From: Casuarina equisetifolia
Lineage: Eukaryota > Streptophyta > Magnoliopsida > Fagales > Casuarinaceae
Assembly (NCBI GenBank): GCA_028551475.1
Contig: CM052354.1
Coordinates: forward strand, 16,329,258-16,393,257
Direction of reading: 5' to 3'
Length of the DNA stretch: 64,000 nt
The stretch's first letter is position 1; every line of letters begins with the position of its first letter. Under the pieces are notes generated by a model that was not told the DNA's origin, did not search any database, and saw only the letters and a program-made list of their open reading frames with translations. Positions 51,300-61,628 of this stretch are shown here, piece after piece. Made by a program: the position numbers and the translations under genes.

Positions 51300-51499
51300 T
51301 ATGCATAGCATACTACCATGCACACCTCTCTCTCTGCAAAAATCTCTAACAACAAATGCACTATTTTCACCATTTCCTAACCTATTAATAAATCAAGAAG
51401 GGGAAGTTACAATATTGCTTTAGTCACCTATTATAATTTCAAAGACATCAAAGGGTAAAAAAGCATTATTTTCCTTACTAAGTATGACAAATCCTAACA
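51300..51499 (-). repeat. Truncated LTR (5' LTR in element sense) of the decayed element
   Basis: Matches the terminal 200 bp of 46734-47173 with many substitutions; ends ATCCTAACA before CTTAT. Confidence 0.6.
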
Positions 51500-51549
51500 C
51501 TTATGCATGCATTTCTAATTTTATATTTCTTAATTCTTCATTTATTTCT

Positions 51550-51660
51550 TTATTTTTTTCACATACATCTAAGTCACATATTTGGATATCAAATTTGAGA
51601 TCAAGAGATCCTAAGCAATGCATTCTACCAACTGAGCTAGATACTTACTAATGTGCTTTA
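51550..51660 (-). repeat. tRNA-like fragment, possible short SINE or tRNA pseudogene
   Basis: On minus, TAGCTCAGTTGGTAGAATGC matches a tRNA D-arm and pol III box A. After about 40 bp a weak box B-like TCTCAAATTTGATATCC follows, and the strand then becomes A-rich (GTGAAAAAAATAAAG). The acceptor and T arms do not pair properly, so it is not a working tRNA. Confidence 0.4.
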
Positions 51661-51850
51661 ATTTGTTGTCACTTTAGAAAGTTTTTAAAATCTCTAAAAA
51701 CTTAAAAATACAACATTGTTTGCTTTTAAAGTTTCTCACTCATTATGCATCCACATGTGCACTTCTATTTGGCTTATAATCTATATTAAACTTATGTATT
51801 CTGTAAATGAATGAATAGGTTGGATAGGAGAGTAGTTTGGAAATAATAAG

Positions 51851-52090
51851 ATGGAAGGTGGATTTAAAGTGCCTAAAGTTCATAATGCTAATAGAAAATT
51901 TCCATTTATGGAAAAGGTCATCTATATTATGTTCTTCATTTTCCTTTTCTTGGTTTACAATCTTCCTTTGTACAGCATGTACACTAAGAGTGGGACTATA
52001 ATGGAATTTAGAATTGCTCGAATTGTGACTTTTGGACTAGTTATGCTACTCTTTGCTAGCTCAAAGATCATTGAAGTTGACAAAAAAATG
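51851..52090 (+). pseudogene. Fragment of a SEC61 alpha-subunit pseudogene
   Basis: The frame reads GGFKV, then ANRKFPFMEKVIYIMFFIFLFLVYN-LPLY, then SGTIMEF, IVTFGLVMLLF and SSKIIEVD. These match in order the Sec61 alpha region with the DRKxPFREKVIY, LPLYG, RGTVMELGI, IVTSGLVMQLLAGSKIIEVD motifs. Sec61 alpha is the pore of the ER protein-translocation channel. A stretch of about 20 residues between LPLY and the GT(I/V)ME block is missing, many residues are changed, and there is no flanking Sec61 sequence. It is a fragment, about 80 codons of a normally about 475-residue protein. It ends at or near 52090, after which similarity stops. Confidence 0.75.
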
Positions 52091-52139
52091 TATGTGAGTA
52101 TTACATGCAAGTTTTACTTAACTTGCAAATCACATTGAC

Positions 52140-54953
52140 TAGGTTTTGAAATGGCTTATGTAGGATCAAGCATGCCTTGTAAAGCACGTTACTCCCTTTT
52201 CTTTTGTAAAATGCATATTAAAAGGCTAATAAACTGAATGTAAAGGCAAGTAGAAACCTAAACCAGATGTCTTTATTCTTACCCTTCACATGGTAAAGAT
52301 GGAGTGTAAGACTTTAACAAATCCAATTGTTCACCCAAATAATCCAAACAATTTTCCAAATGTCTTCTCTTTGACTCGTATTGCATGTACCTAAATTTGT
52401 GCACATAACAATGATATCAAAGTCGTAGTTCCTACAATTATAAGATTGTTGGATTAGGCTTAAGCTAACCTATGTTGCTACCTAGTACAAATGGGGAAAG
52501 AGCTTATTCGTTTTCTAAAAGTTTGGCATAAGAACATTCAGACCTAACTGGCCAACATATGTGTTCCTTCTAACAACATAGTCAAATTGTTTGAGGTCTA
52601 GACAAAAAGAAAGGTCAAGGATTAATGCAAGGTTTATAATGCTATGTGTATTAAGCTAAGAAAGAAAGAAGATAGTAGTGTTGATATTTTGAATAAGGTG
52701 TTGGTTCTATTGCACAAGGAGTCACCAATGGAAAAGAAAAAAAATGATTGACCTTTCTTTTATCCATTTAAACACAAACAAGTTGGTAGGCAATAATGGA
52801 ACTTTTGTATTTCTGATTATAACCATCCAATTTTCTAACATTCTTAATAATGAAGCATAAATGATTCATTTGGGCCATTTACTTGAGGATAAGAATGAAA
52901 CTAAAGAAAGTGGAAAAGGTGGCTCTCCCTAATTAGGCTTTATTATGCCACCAAAATCCAAAGGCAAAAACTTTTCCATTTGGGTTCTTGAATAGTTCAT
53001 CTTAGCAGGGAAGGCAAGAGGAGAAGAAACCAACAATGGTTAGCATAAGAAGAGCATAGACCTACATATGAGAGAAAAAGATAAGAATCCTTTGTTCCTC
53101 TTTCCTATTTTGTTATGTGATAATGCTTTATTTTTTCACTTACGCCAAGGACACTACTAAATGTTAGCTCAAGATGATCGATATAAATGCTCCTTTGAGT
53201 TCAATATGTAACAAGGAATGCAAGGAATGCAAGGAAAAGAAAAATGGTGTAGTGGTTTCAACCAAAGTGTTGGTTTTGGTGTTGAGTGTGTTGTAGTAGG
53301 CCAATCTAATGAGTAGACCTTAGCACTAGGGAAGAAATAATTTAATCATTTTGTTGGTGCTCTTACCATTGGCTTAAGGTTTACTCATTTTGGTTGATTA
53401 TCAAACAATGAAGAAGAAAAAGACATGTATAGGTGTATTAAGAAAAAAATAGTGAAGGTTCACAAGTTAAATAGCAAGTCAAAGCCAAAGTTGCTAAACT
53501 AGCCAAAGGACCTTATCCTAAGCTATCCTTACCCATGTTGCTAAGGTCACTGGTGGTGCCTCTAAAAAGCTATTGAAGATAAAAGTGTCACTGGGGACCA
53601 TGGTTGTAGAAGAAACCAAAGGAATGAAGCCTCAATGGGTATGTTCAGTCAACCTTGTAACCTTGTTGCCTCCACATGAGTTTGAATGTAGAAATGTAAT
53701 GTTGCTTGCTAACTTAATGTAAATGCATAAAGCTAAAGATGAATAAAAAACGTGCAAGAATACAAGGAAAATTGGCAAGGAAAAGTTTAAGAGGAAGAAA
53801 AAGAGATGTACAAAAAAAATGAAGATGATAAGTACAAGGGTGTTCACAGAAAACAAAAAAGGAATAGAAAGAGAAAAAAAAACCATACAAGGAAAAAGTT
53901 GTCAACTTACTTTTTGAATGTTGTCAAAAGAAAAGGCATTATTAACGGCGTCAACGAGTAATGAAGAGAAAACAAAAGAGAAGCTTGAAAAATAAGGCCA
54001 ATGCCAACAAGAATAAGCCAAAAGAAAAGAAAAGCCAAGGAGTGTTCGAGCTCCTAACAATTTCCAAAATTGTGTATCTCATGATTCTTAACAAGCGGAC
54101 CAAATTCAATTATGACCTCAATGTTATCGCTAGACACCTAACATCTACATGCCATGTTACAACACCCAAGAGAACTAGGAAGGAGGAGACAACAAGGAAA
54201 AAGTCCAAATGACTTTGTTTTTATCTTAAGACAACATAAAATGAAGGAAAACTAATAAAAGAGCCAATGAAGGAAAAGATAAGAGAAAAAAAGGGAGAGA
54301 AAAAGAGAAAGAGAAAGAAAATAAAAAGAGAATAAGGTGTTGTCAAGGAAGGTGAAGATAATGATAGATATGTAGAAAAAAAAAAAGATAGTGTTACCAT
54401 AAAAGCAAGTAGTTGGAGGGTATTAGATAAATCTACTACTTGTGTCATCAAAAAGGGAAAAGCAAAAAAGATGACAAGGAAAGAAGGGTGTAAGTTGGTA
54501 ACAAGGAATAATGAGGAAGTAGCCAAGTGATGACACGTGTCACTTTTACACTTAGAGTTGACCGATGAGGTATTTTTGTAATTCTTAATGAAGCAACTCA
54601 GCTTAGCTTGTTCTCCATCCAACACTAGGCAATCACAAATATGCACAAAAAGGTAGAAGTCTCTTTTGTACCAAGCTTAATAAGGAATATGTAAAAATGA
54701 TCATGTGTAAAGCAATTGGATTTGGCGACAGTTGCACCAAACTCCCATCATGAATGAGGAAGACCTTCAAGCTAGCCAACAAACGAGCAACAATAGGTGA
54801 TGGATTGTCTCACAAATCACCCTAAGGCTTCTCCATCCAAGGACCTTATGTCAAGCTTATTGAATATGACCTTAGCCATTCTTTTAAGTTCATAACTCTT
54901 TTACTACATATTAGTAATTTTAGGCATGGGTTACTAACAATATTTTCAAAGGG
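52140..54953. other. Decayed retroelement-like sequence left of the Sirevirus insertion
   Basis: A primer-site-like ATGATATCAAAG follows an LTR-end-like ATAACA at 52401-52418. The rest is AT-rich, with purine-rich stretches at 53720-54010 and 54240-54480 giving Lys/Glu-rich artefact frames. No intact domain is found. It continues on the other side of the Sirevirus at 61629. Confidence 0.45.
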
Positions 54954-54958
54954 GTTTG
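54954..54958. repeat. Target-site duplication, left copy (GTTTG)
   Basis: GTTTG precedes the element at 54959 and recurs directly after it at 61624-61628. Confidence 0.9.
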
Positions 54959-56595
54959 TGTTGGGTTTTATGGCTTAACAAGAAGGGGGGTTGAATTGTT
55001 CTTGTACCAAAATATTCTTCTTAAAAATTCTAATCAATTACTTTGGCAATTTATATGATAATATACAATCAAATAGAAATATTTAATCAAATAGAGAGTA
55101 AGAGAATCAACACCCAATTTACCACGGTGGTTCGGCACTCTACCTTAGAGTCCTACATCGACCCTCTTCTCCTTCAATCCAACTGATTGAAGTCACCTTT
55201 ACTCAACCTGATTAGGAGAATACGTTCTCCCTAATCCAAATAATTCCTTCTTAAAGGAATTATTAAGTCCAAATACAAATAATGATCAAAAGATCATATA
55301 CAATAGCAAATCCTCAAATAATATGTTAGTTTATGGGATATTACTAATTAGAGGAGCTATTCAAACAAATATATCAAGATACAAAGCTCCTATCACGAAA
55401 TCCCCAATTTGGAGAAATTACGATTTTGAATTTTCCTCAAGATTTATGTGCAGAAAATGTTTGTAAGTGAAATCAGTACATAAATAATGTTATACAAGCT
55501 ATGATTGATGATATTATCAAAGATTAGACCGAATAGTCGAATATCACCGAAAGCTTATGAACCACCGAATGATGTATGATCTTGAATCAAATGGTAAGTA
55601 AGCTGAGTAAAGTATCTTCACAAAGAGAATGCTTCAAGATAGATGTCAATCATCAAAAGAAAACCTTCACGTGCACATCTCCTTATATAAAAGCAGATCT
55701 AAGGTTTTCTTTTTGAATCAAACCTGAATTGTAGCCTTCTTCCCGTTAGAAATAGTAGGCTATCCATCAAATCAACCTCATTTCAACCTTTTGATTCGAA
55801 ATCTGACCATTTTGACAGCCCATTTCCTCCAGATTCATCCCGTTGAAGTTTTAGCACTTAAGAGAGGCGAAGGTAGTGTCAGGGAGAAAAATGAAGCAGC
55901 TAGGACATGACCCCTCAAAGAATAGGTAACTCTTATGTGCCCTTAGTAAGACGACGTCGTAGCCAGCAAGCATATCAAGGAAGCCTCTGATGTGATCAAG
56001 ACGACACCGTAACAGGAAGCCTTTGATTATGATCAAGACAACACCGTAATAGGAAGCCTCTGATTATGATCAAGACGACACCACAGCAAGAACGAGATTA
56101 GGCAGGCTAACGTGAACTTAGGCCGCACCTATATTCTCACAGTCCAACAACAAAAGTCTAGTACAATAATAACATATATTCAGCATGTATATCCTGTCCA
56201 ATATCAACACGGTCCAATATCAATACATTTATAATGTATTGCATATATTGAATTTAAGCAAATATATTGTTCCTACAATTTCACCAAACCAAGTATCATA
56301 TTCTTAAAATAAAATATATTCAAGTATAATTTATATTTCTTGAAGAATTATTTAAATAATCAATATATTCAAATAATCAACATTTAATTGAATATATGTC
56401 ACAAAGACTTTAAGAATATATTTTATGAGGAAATGTAGGAACCCGGTTACTTTATAATATCATTAATTGATATTATAATTTGTATACCTTTTACTTCCTA
56501 TAGTTTTTCTTTTTGCACATTTAGAAAAACATAATTTGAGAATTGATATTTACAAGAAAATATTTTTAGTCACAACAAAACCTTATTTTCCAACA
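54959..56595 (-). repeat. 3' LTR of the Sirevirus-like element (full, 1637 bp)
   Basis: Begins TGTTGGGTTTTATGG on plus and ends ATTTTCCAACA. Closely matches 60069-61623. It includes four decayed copies of a 10-bp palindrome at 55951, 56001, 56038 and 56075. Confidence 0.95.
55951..56084. repeat. Palindrome array in the Sirevirus LTR
   Basis: Four sites with consensus ACGACRYCGT at 55951-55960 (perfect palindrome ACGACGTCGT), 56001-56010, 56038-56047 and 56075-56084. They are spaced 50, 37 and 37 bp and sit in repeats with GGAAGCCTYTGATTATGATCAAG between them. The right LTR has four at 60979, 61029, 61066 and 61103 with the same spacing. Most mismatches fall on CpG positions. Confidence 0.85.
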
Positions 56596-56610
56596 ATCTC
56601 CCCCTTTTTT
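56596..56610 (-). other. Polypurine tract next to the 3' LTR
   Basis: On minus AAAAAAGGGGGAGAT directly precedes TGTTGG of the 3' LTR. Similar tracts occur upstream at 56866-56881 (AAAAAGGGGGAGAGAA on minus) and 57010-57020 (TTGAGGGGGAG). Confidence 0.85.
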
Positions 56611-57309
56611 ATGATGACAAAATATATTTCAATAATATTACACATGTCATCAAATATCAATTATGTTTTTCAAAGAGAACACAAGTTATCATTGCAGCAT
56701 AGATACAGTTTCATGATCATATGCATGTCTCCTATACATGTGTCTAGTAGATTTTGAAATTTTGTACAAAACATGCAAAAATTGTGGTTTAAACAGGGGT
56801 GATATGTATATGTAACCCACATTCTGCACTAATAATAAAAAATGAGTGTTCATATGTGCACACTATTCTCTCCCCCTTTTTGTCATAAGCAAAAAGAATG
56901 ATTATGCAAATAAGCAGGACAAGATACAGTAAAAAAATGAGCAAGCAACAACAGAATAGAGAGAAGAGTAGGGTATTAACTGGAGGCTACATGAATGAAA
57001 GTAGAGCCGCTCCCCCTCAAATCGAGTAGTTTGAAGAACAGTGAAAGAATAGAGAGACAACAGTAATAAACAGTTCAAAGATGTTCAGGAAGTAACATTC
57101 CAAGTTCTCGTCTAAGAGCATAAAATCTATCCTTTGGTAGAGCTTTGATTAAGATATCAGCAATTTGCTGATCAGTACTCATAAATTCAAGCACAACATC
57201 ACCTTTTTGAGCATGATCTCGAATGAAATGATGTCTAATTTCTATGTGTTTTGTTTTAGAGTGTTGGATAGGATTCCTAGTGAGATTTATGGCACTTATG
57301 TTATCACGT

Positions 57310-57545
57310 TTTAATGGAACTCTATGTGATAAGATTCCATAATCCTCTAACTACTATTTCATCCATAAGATTTGAGCACAACTACTAGCAGTAGCAATGT
57401 GTTCGGCTTCAATAGAAGAGAAAGCTATATAGTTTTGTTTCTTGGAGTGCCAAGAAATAAGCACATTTATGAGATAGTGACATCCACCACTCGTACTCTT
57501 CCTTTCTAGTTTGCAGCCAGCATAATTAGAGTCACAAGTGCATGC
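57310..57545 (-). pseudogene. Sirevirus RNase H, separated by a frameshift
   Basis: Downstream of the RT frame, which ends with a shifted HALVTLIMLAAN and stop at 57506, another frame on minus gives the normal NYAGCKLERKSTSG and SWHSKKQN blocks and SSIEAEH. The break is a one-base change near 57535-57545. The RNase H Asp/Glu positions appear retained in the shifted frame. Confidence 0.8.
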
Positions 57546-58816
57546 AAATCTAAAGTGGTGTCTCTAGGGTACCAAATTCCTAAGGAAACCATGTCTCTAA
57601 GGTATCTAAATATCCTCTTAACAGCAACTAGATGTGGTTCTTTAGGATTGGATTGATATCTAGGACATAGACACACACTAAACATGATATCCAGTCTGGA
57701 TGCAGTCAAGTATAGTAAAGAGCCAATCATGCCATGATACAATTTCGTGTCTACACTAATTCCATCTTCATCATTAGATAATGATAAAGAGGTGCTCATT
57801 GGTGTGTTCATTGGTTTAGAATCATGAATCTTGTATTTCTTAAGCAATTCATTTGTATATTTGGTTTGACTTATAAAAGTTCCTTTGTTGGTTTGCTTGA
57901 TTTGCAATTCAAGAAAGTATGTTAATTCACCCATCATACTCATTTCAAATTCACTTTGCATACATGCAACAAATTCTTCACATAATTTAGAATTAGTAGA
58001 ACCAAACATAATATCATCAACATATATTTGAACAATCAAATTTTCTTTTTCTTTGTTCTTTATAAATAGTGTGTTGTCCACTTTTCCTTTTCTGAAATCA
58101 TGATTAATTAAGAATGAACTTAATTTATCATACCAAGCCCATGGAACTTGTTTTAAACCATATAAAGCTTTTGATAGTTTAAAGACATGGTTTGAGTAAA
58201 TTGGATCTTCAAATCTGGGTGGTTGTTCAACATATACTTCTTTCTTTATAATGCCATTCAAAAATGCACTTTTGACATCCATTTGAAATAAGGTAAAGTT
58301 CATACAGCAAGCAAATGCAAGTAAGATCCGAATGGCTTCTAATCTAGCTACAGGTGCAAATGTTTCATCATAGTCAATCCCTTCTTCTTGACCATATCCT
58401 TATGCCACTAATCCAACCTTATTTTTAGTGATGGTACCATTTTCATCTAGTTTGTTCCGAAATACCCATTTTGTGCCTATGACCAGATGGTGCTTTGGTT
58501 TAGGAACTAGATTCTAGACCTTGTTTCTTTCAAACTGATTCAATTCTTCTTGCATAGCAAGAAGCTAGTTTTCATCCTTAAAAGCCTCGTCTACTTTCTT
58601 AGGCTCTACTTGAGATAAAAAGGCTTGATGTTTACATGTGTTGTGAACCCGAGACCGTGTGCTTACTCTAACATTTGGATCACCTATAATGTGGTCGTGA
58701 TCTACTTCATTCCTAACTCCAGGAAAGGAAGGTTCTTTAGTTTCAAACTCCTCCTCAACTTTAGCCCTATTTGGAACGCTTTTGGTTCCACCATTTGCTT
58801 CGGTTTCTAGGATGCT
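57506..58816 (-). pseudogene. Sirevirus reverse transcriptase and linker, four stops with the one at 58817
   Basis: The frame continues from integrase with stops at 58817-58819 (TAA), 58565-58567 (TAG), 58514-58516 (TAG) and 58400-58402 (TAA). At least two of these replace Trp or Gln at conserved sites. RT blocks are GTKWVFRNKLDENG, EEGIDYDETFAPVARLEAIR, QMDVKSAFLNG, ALYGLKQVPWAWYDKL and the intact catalytic box QIYVDDIMFGSTN. C-terminal GSLLYLTASRLDIMF marks the RT/RNase H connection. The longest open piece is 57506-58303. Confidence 0.92.
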
Positions 58817-60045
58817 TTAGCATTCATCCTCAAACTTAACATGAATTGACTCTTCTACAACTAACGTGCGTTTGTTAAATATTCTATATGCTTTACTTGT
58901 ATGAGAGTATCCAAGAAATATTCCTTCATCACTTTTGGAATCAAATTTCCTAAGTGATTCCTTTTCGTGATTCAAGACAAAACATTTACTTCCAAAAACA
59001 TGAAAATATGAAATGTTTGGTTTTCTTTCAAAGAATAACTCAAAGGGTGTCTTTTTCAAAGAAAGTCTTATTAAGGCATGGTTTGAAATATAGCAGGCTG
59101 TGTTTACAGCTTCTCCCCAAAAGTGTTTTGGAAGATTGTATTCACACATCATGGTTCTAGCCATCTCTTGAAGTGTTCTATTTTTTCTTTCAACAACACC
59201 ATTTTGTTGTGGTGTTCTAGGAGCTGAAAAGTTGTGTGAAATACCATTTTTTGAACAAAATTTTTCAAAAAGTTGGTTTTCAAATTCTCCACCATGATCA
59301 GTTCTTATTTTTATAATTGAAAAACCTTTTTCATTTTGAATCATTTTATAAAATTCAGCAAACTTTTCAAATGCTTCATCTTTCCTAGCAAGCATATATG
59401 TCCATGTGAATCTAGAATAGTCATCTATAATAACTAAGACATAATGTTTACCATTCAATGTTGCTGTTCTCATAGGACCGAAAAAGTCCATGTGCAGTAT
59501 TTCTAATGGTCTAGATGTGCTCACCGCAAGCTTCGATTTGAAGCTACTTGGTGTGTGTTTGCTCTTAATGCATGCTTTACATATTCTATCATTGTTGAAT
59601 TCTAAAGAAGGAAGACCTTTTACTAAATTATACTTATACAATTTTTCTATCAATCCTAGACCTGCATGTCCTAGCTTTCTATGCCACAACCAAGCATCAA
59701 TATTTCTATTTACAACCAAACATGTTTGTTCAACATTCATCTTGCTCAAATCAAGCACATAGATATTGTCTTTCCTTTTTCCAACAATTTTATGGTCAGC
59801 ATACTCAACAAGACAACTTTCTTTTCCAAATTTTATTCTAAATCCTTTATCACACAATTGACTTATGCTAAGTAAGTTAAATTTTAGCTCATCTACAAGC
59901 AACACTTCAAATATGAGTAGGGTGTCAGAGTTACCTATTGTTCCCATTTCTCTTATTCTTCCTTTGGAGTTATCTCCAAAAGATACTGTACCTCCATTTT
60001 TCAACTCAAGCATTGAGAAGAGCTCCCTCATCCCAGTCATGTGTC
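58817..60045 (-). pseudogene. Sirevirus protease end and integrase
   Basis: An open frame of about 410 codons on minus. It starts in the protease at RHMTG (normally DSGCSRHMTG, so the catalytic Asp is lost in the deletion). Then come the pre-integrase zinc region (WLWHRKLGHAG, later CKACIKSK), the integrase core with MDFFGPM, VIIDDYSRFTW (Asp), IRTDHGGEFEN (Asp) and PQQNGVVERKNRTLQEMART (Glu), and the Sirevirus-like IFLGYSHTSKAYRIFNKRT end. All catalytic acidic residues of integrase are present. The apparent Met start (60061) lies in filler sequence and is not original. Confidence 0.93.
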
Positions 60046-60069
60046 GATACCGTACCTCCATTTCTCCAA
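60046..60069. other. Filler DNA at a deletion junction
   Basis: GATACCGTACCTCCATTTCT-CCAA at 60046-60069 nearly repeats GATACTGTACCTCCATTTT-TCAA at 59982-60004, about 64 bp inside pol. It sits exactly where pol sequence stops and LTR sequence begins. Copying of nearby sequence during end-joining repair explains it. Confidence 0.75.
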
Positions 60070-61623
60070 ATTACTTTGGCAATTTATATGATAATATGCA
60101 ATCAAACAAAAATATTTAATCAAATAGAGAGCAAGAGAATCAACACCCAATTTACCACGGTAGTTTGGCACTCTACCTTAGAGTCCTACGTCCACCCTTT
60201 TCTCCTTCAATCCAACCGATGGAAGTCACCTTTACTCAATTTGATTAGGAGAATACATTCTCCCTAATCCAAATAATTTCTTCTTAAAGGAATTATTAAG
60301 TCTGAATACAAATAATGATCAAAAGATCATATACAATAGCAAATCCCCAAATAATATGTTAGTTTATGGGAAATTGCTTATCAGAGAAGCTATTCAAACA
60401 AATATATCAAGATACAAAGCTCCTATCATAAAATCCCCAATTTGGAGAAATTACGATTTTGAATTTTTCTCAAGATTTATGTGCAGAAAATGTTTATAAG
60501 TGAAATCAGCATATAAATAATGTTATACAAGCTATGATTGATGATATTATCAAAGATTAAACCGAATAGTCGAATATCATCAAAAGCTTATGAACCACCG
60601 AATGATGTATGATCTTGAATAAAATGGTAAGTAAGCTGAGTAGAGTATCTTCACAAAGAGAATGCTTCAAGATAGATGTCAATCATCAAAAGAAAACCTT
60701 CACATGCACATCTCCTTATATAGAAGCATATCTAGGGTTTTCTTTTTGAATCAAACCTGAACCATAGCCTTCTTCCCATTAGGAATAGTAGGCTATCTAT
60801 TAAATCAGCCTCATTTCAACTTTTTGATTCGAAATCCGACCGTTTTGACAGCTCGTCTCCTATAGATTCATCCTGTTGAAGTTTTGGCACTTGAGAGGGG
60901 CAAAGGTAATGTCGGGGAGAAAAATGAAGTAGCTAGGGCATGACCAAGAATAAGCAACTTTTATGTGCCCTTAGTGAGACGATGTCGTAGCCAGCAAGCA
61001 TATCAAGGAAGCCTCTGATGTGATCAAGACAACATCGTAACAAGAAGCCTCTAATTATGATCAAAACGACATTGTAACAGGAAGCCTTTGATTATGATCA
61101 AGACGACACAGTAGCAAGAACAGGATCAAGCAAGCTGACGTGAACTTGGGCTGCACCTATATTCTCATAGTCTAACAGCAAAAGTCCAGTACAGTAATTA
61201 CATATATTCAGCATATATATCCGGTCCAATATCAACACAATCCAATATCAATACATTTATAATGTATTGCATATATTGAATTTAAGCAAATATATTGTTC
61301 CTACAATTTTACCAAACCAAGTATCATATTCTTAAAATAAAATATATTCAAGTATAATTTATATTTCTTGAAGAATTATTTAAATAATCAATATATTCAA
61401 ATAATCAACATTTAATTGAATATATGTCACAAAGACTTTAAGAATATATTTTATGAGGAAATGTAGGAACCCGATTACTTTATAATATCATTAATTAATA
61501 TTATAATTTGTATACCTTTTACTTCCTATAGTTTTTCTTTTTGCACATTTAGAAAAACATAATTTGAGAATTGATATTTACAAGAAAATATTTTCAATTA
61601 CAACAAAACCCTATTTTCCAACA
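60069..61623 (-). repeat. 5' LTR of the Sirevirus-like element, inner end truncated
   Basis: Matches 55036-56595 closely; the 77 bp at the inner end (54959-55035 in the other LTR) are missing. Ends ATTTTCCAACA, followed by GTTTG. Confidence 0.94.
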
Positions 61624-61628
61624 GTTTG
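61624..61628. repeat. Target-site duplication, right copy (GTTTG)
   Basis: Partner of 54954-54958. Confidence 0.9.

Larger units (their letters stand above)
46734..51499 (-). mobile_element. Decayed LTR retrotransposon, probably non-autonomous, minus orientation
   Basis: CTTAT flanks both ends (46729-46733 and 51500-51504). The left LTR (46734-47173) has TGTTG...CCAACA ends on plus. A purine tract on minus (AATAAGGAGGAGACT, plus 47174-47188) abuts its TGTTGG start, so the left LTR is the 3' LTR. The right end (about 51300-51499) matches the distal part of that LTR (CACCATTTCCTAACCT, AAGTTACAATATTGC, TATGACAAAT, then C-A-A-C-A or T-A-A-C-A). The remaining right LTR has been lost or rearranged. 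I see no gag or pol in the 4.1-kb centre on either strand, which suits a large non-autonomous derivative or extreme decay. Confidence 0.6.
54959..61623 (-). mobile_element. Sirevirus-like Copia retrotransposon, gag deleted, minus orientation
   Basis: A 6665-bp element with GTTTG on both sides and TGTTGG...CCAACA-type ends. On minus the order is 5' LTR (right), protease remnant, integrase, RT, RNase H, several purine tracts, 3' LTR (left). LTRs of about 1.6 kb, the pol motifs and multiple polypurine tracts point to the Sirevirus (SIRE/Maximus) branch of Copia. The inner 77 bp of the 5' LTR, the primer site, all of gag and the start of protease are gone, replaced by a short filler at 60046-60069. 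The pol frame otherwise runs through with four stops and one frameshift, so this copy is much younger in decay than the Copia element at 14518. Confidence 0.93.

Noticed and set aside
46729..51504. Shared CTTAT target duplication with the Copia at 14518 as a sign of a sequence-specific integrase
   Set aside because: Two elements of different families sharing a 5-bp AT-rich target is expected by chance often enough; two cases cannot show preference.
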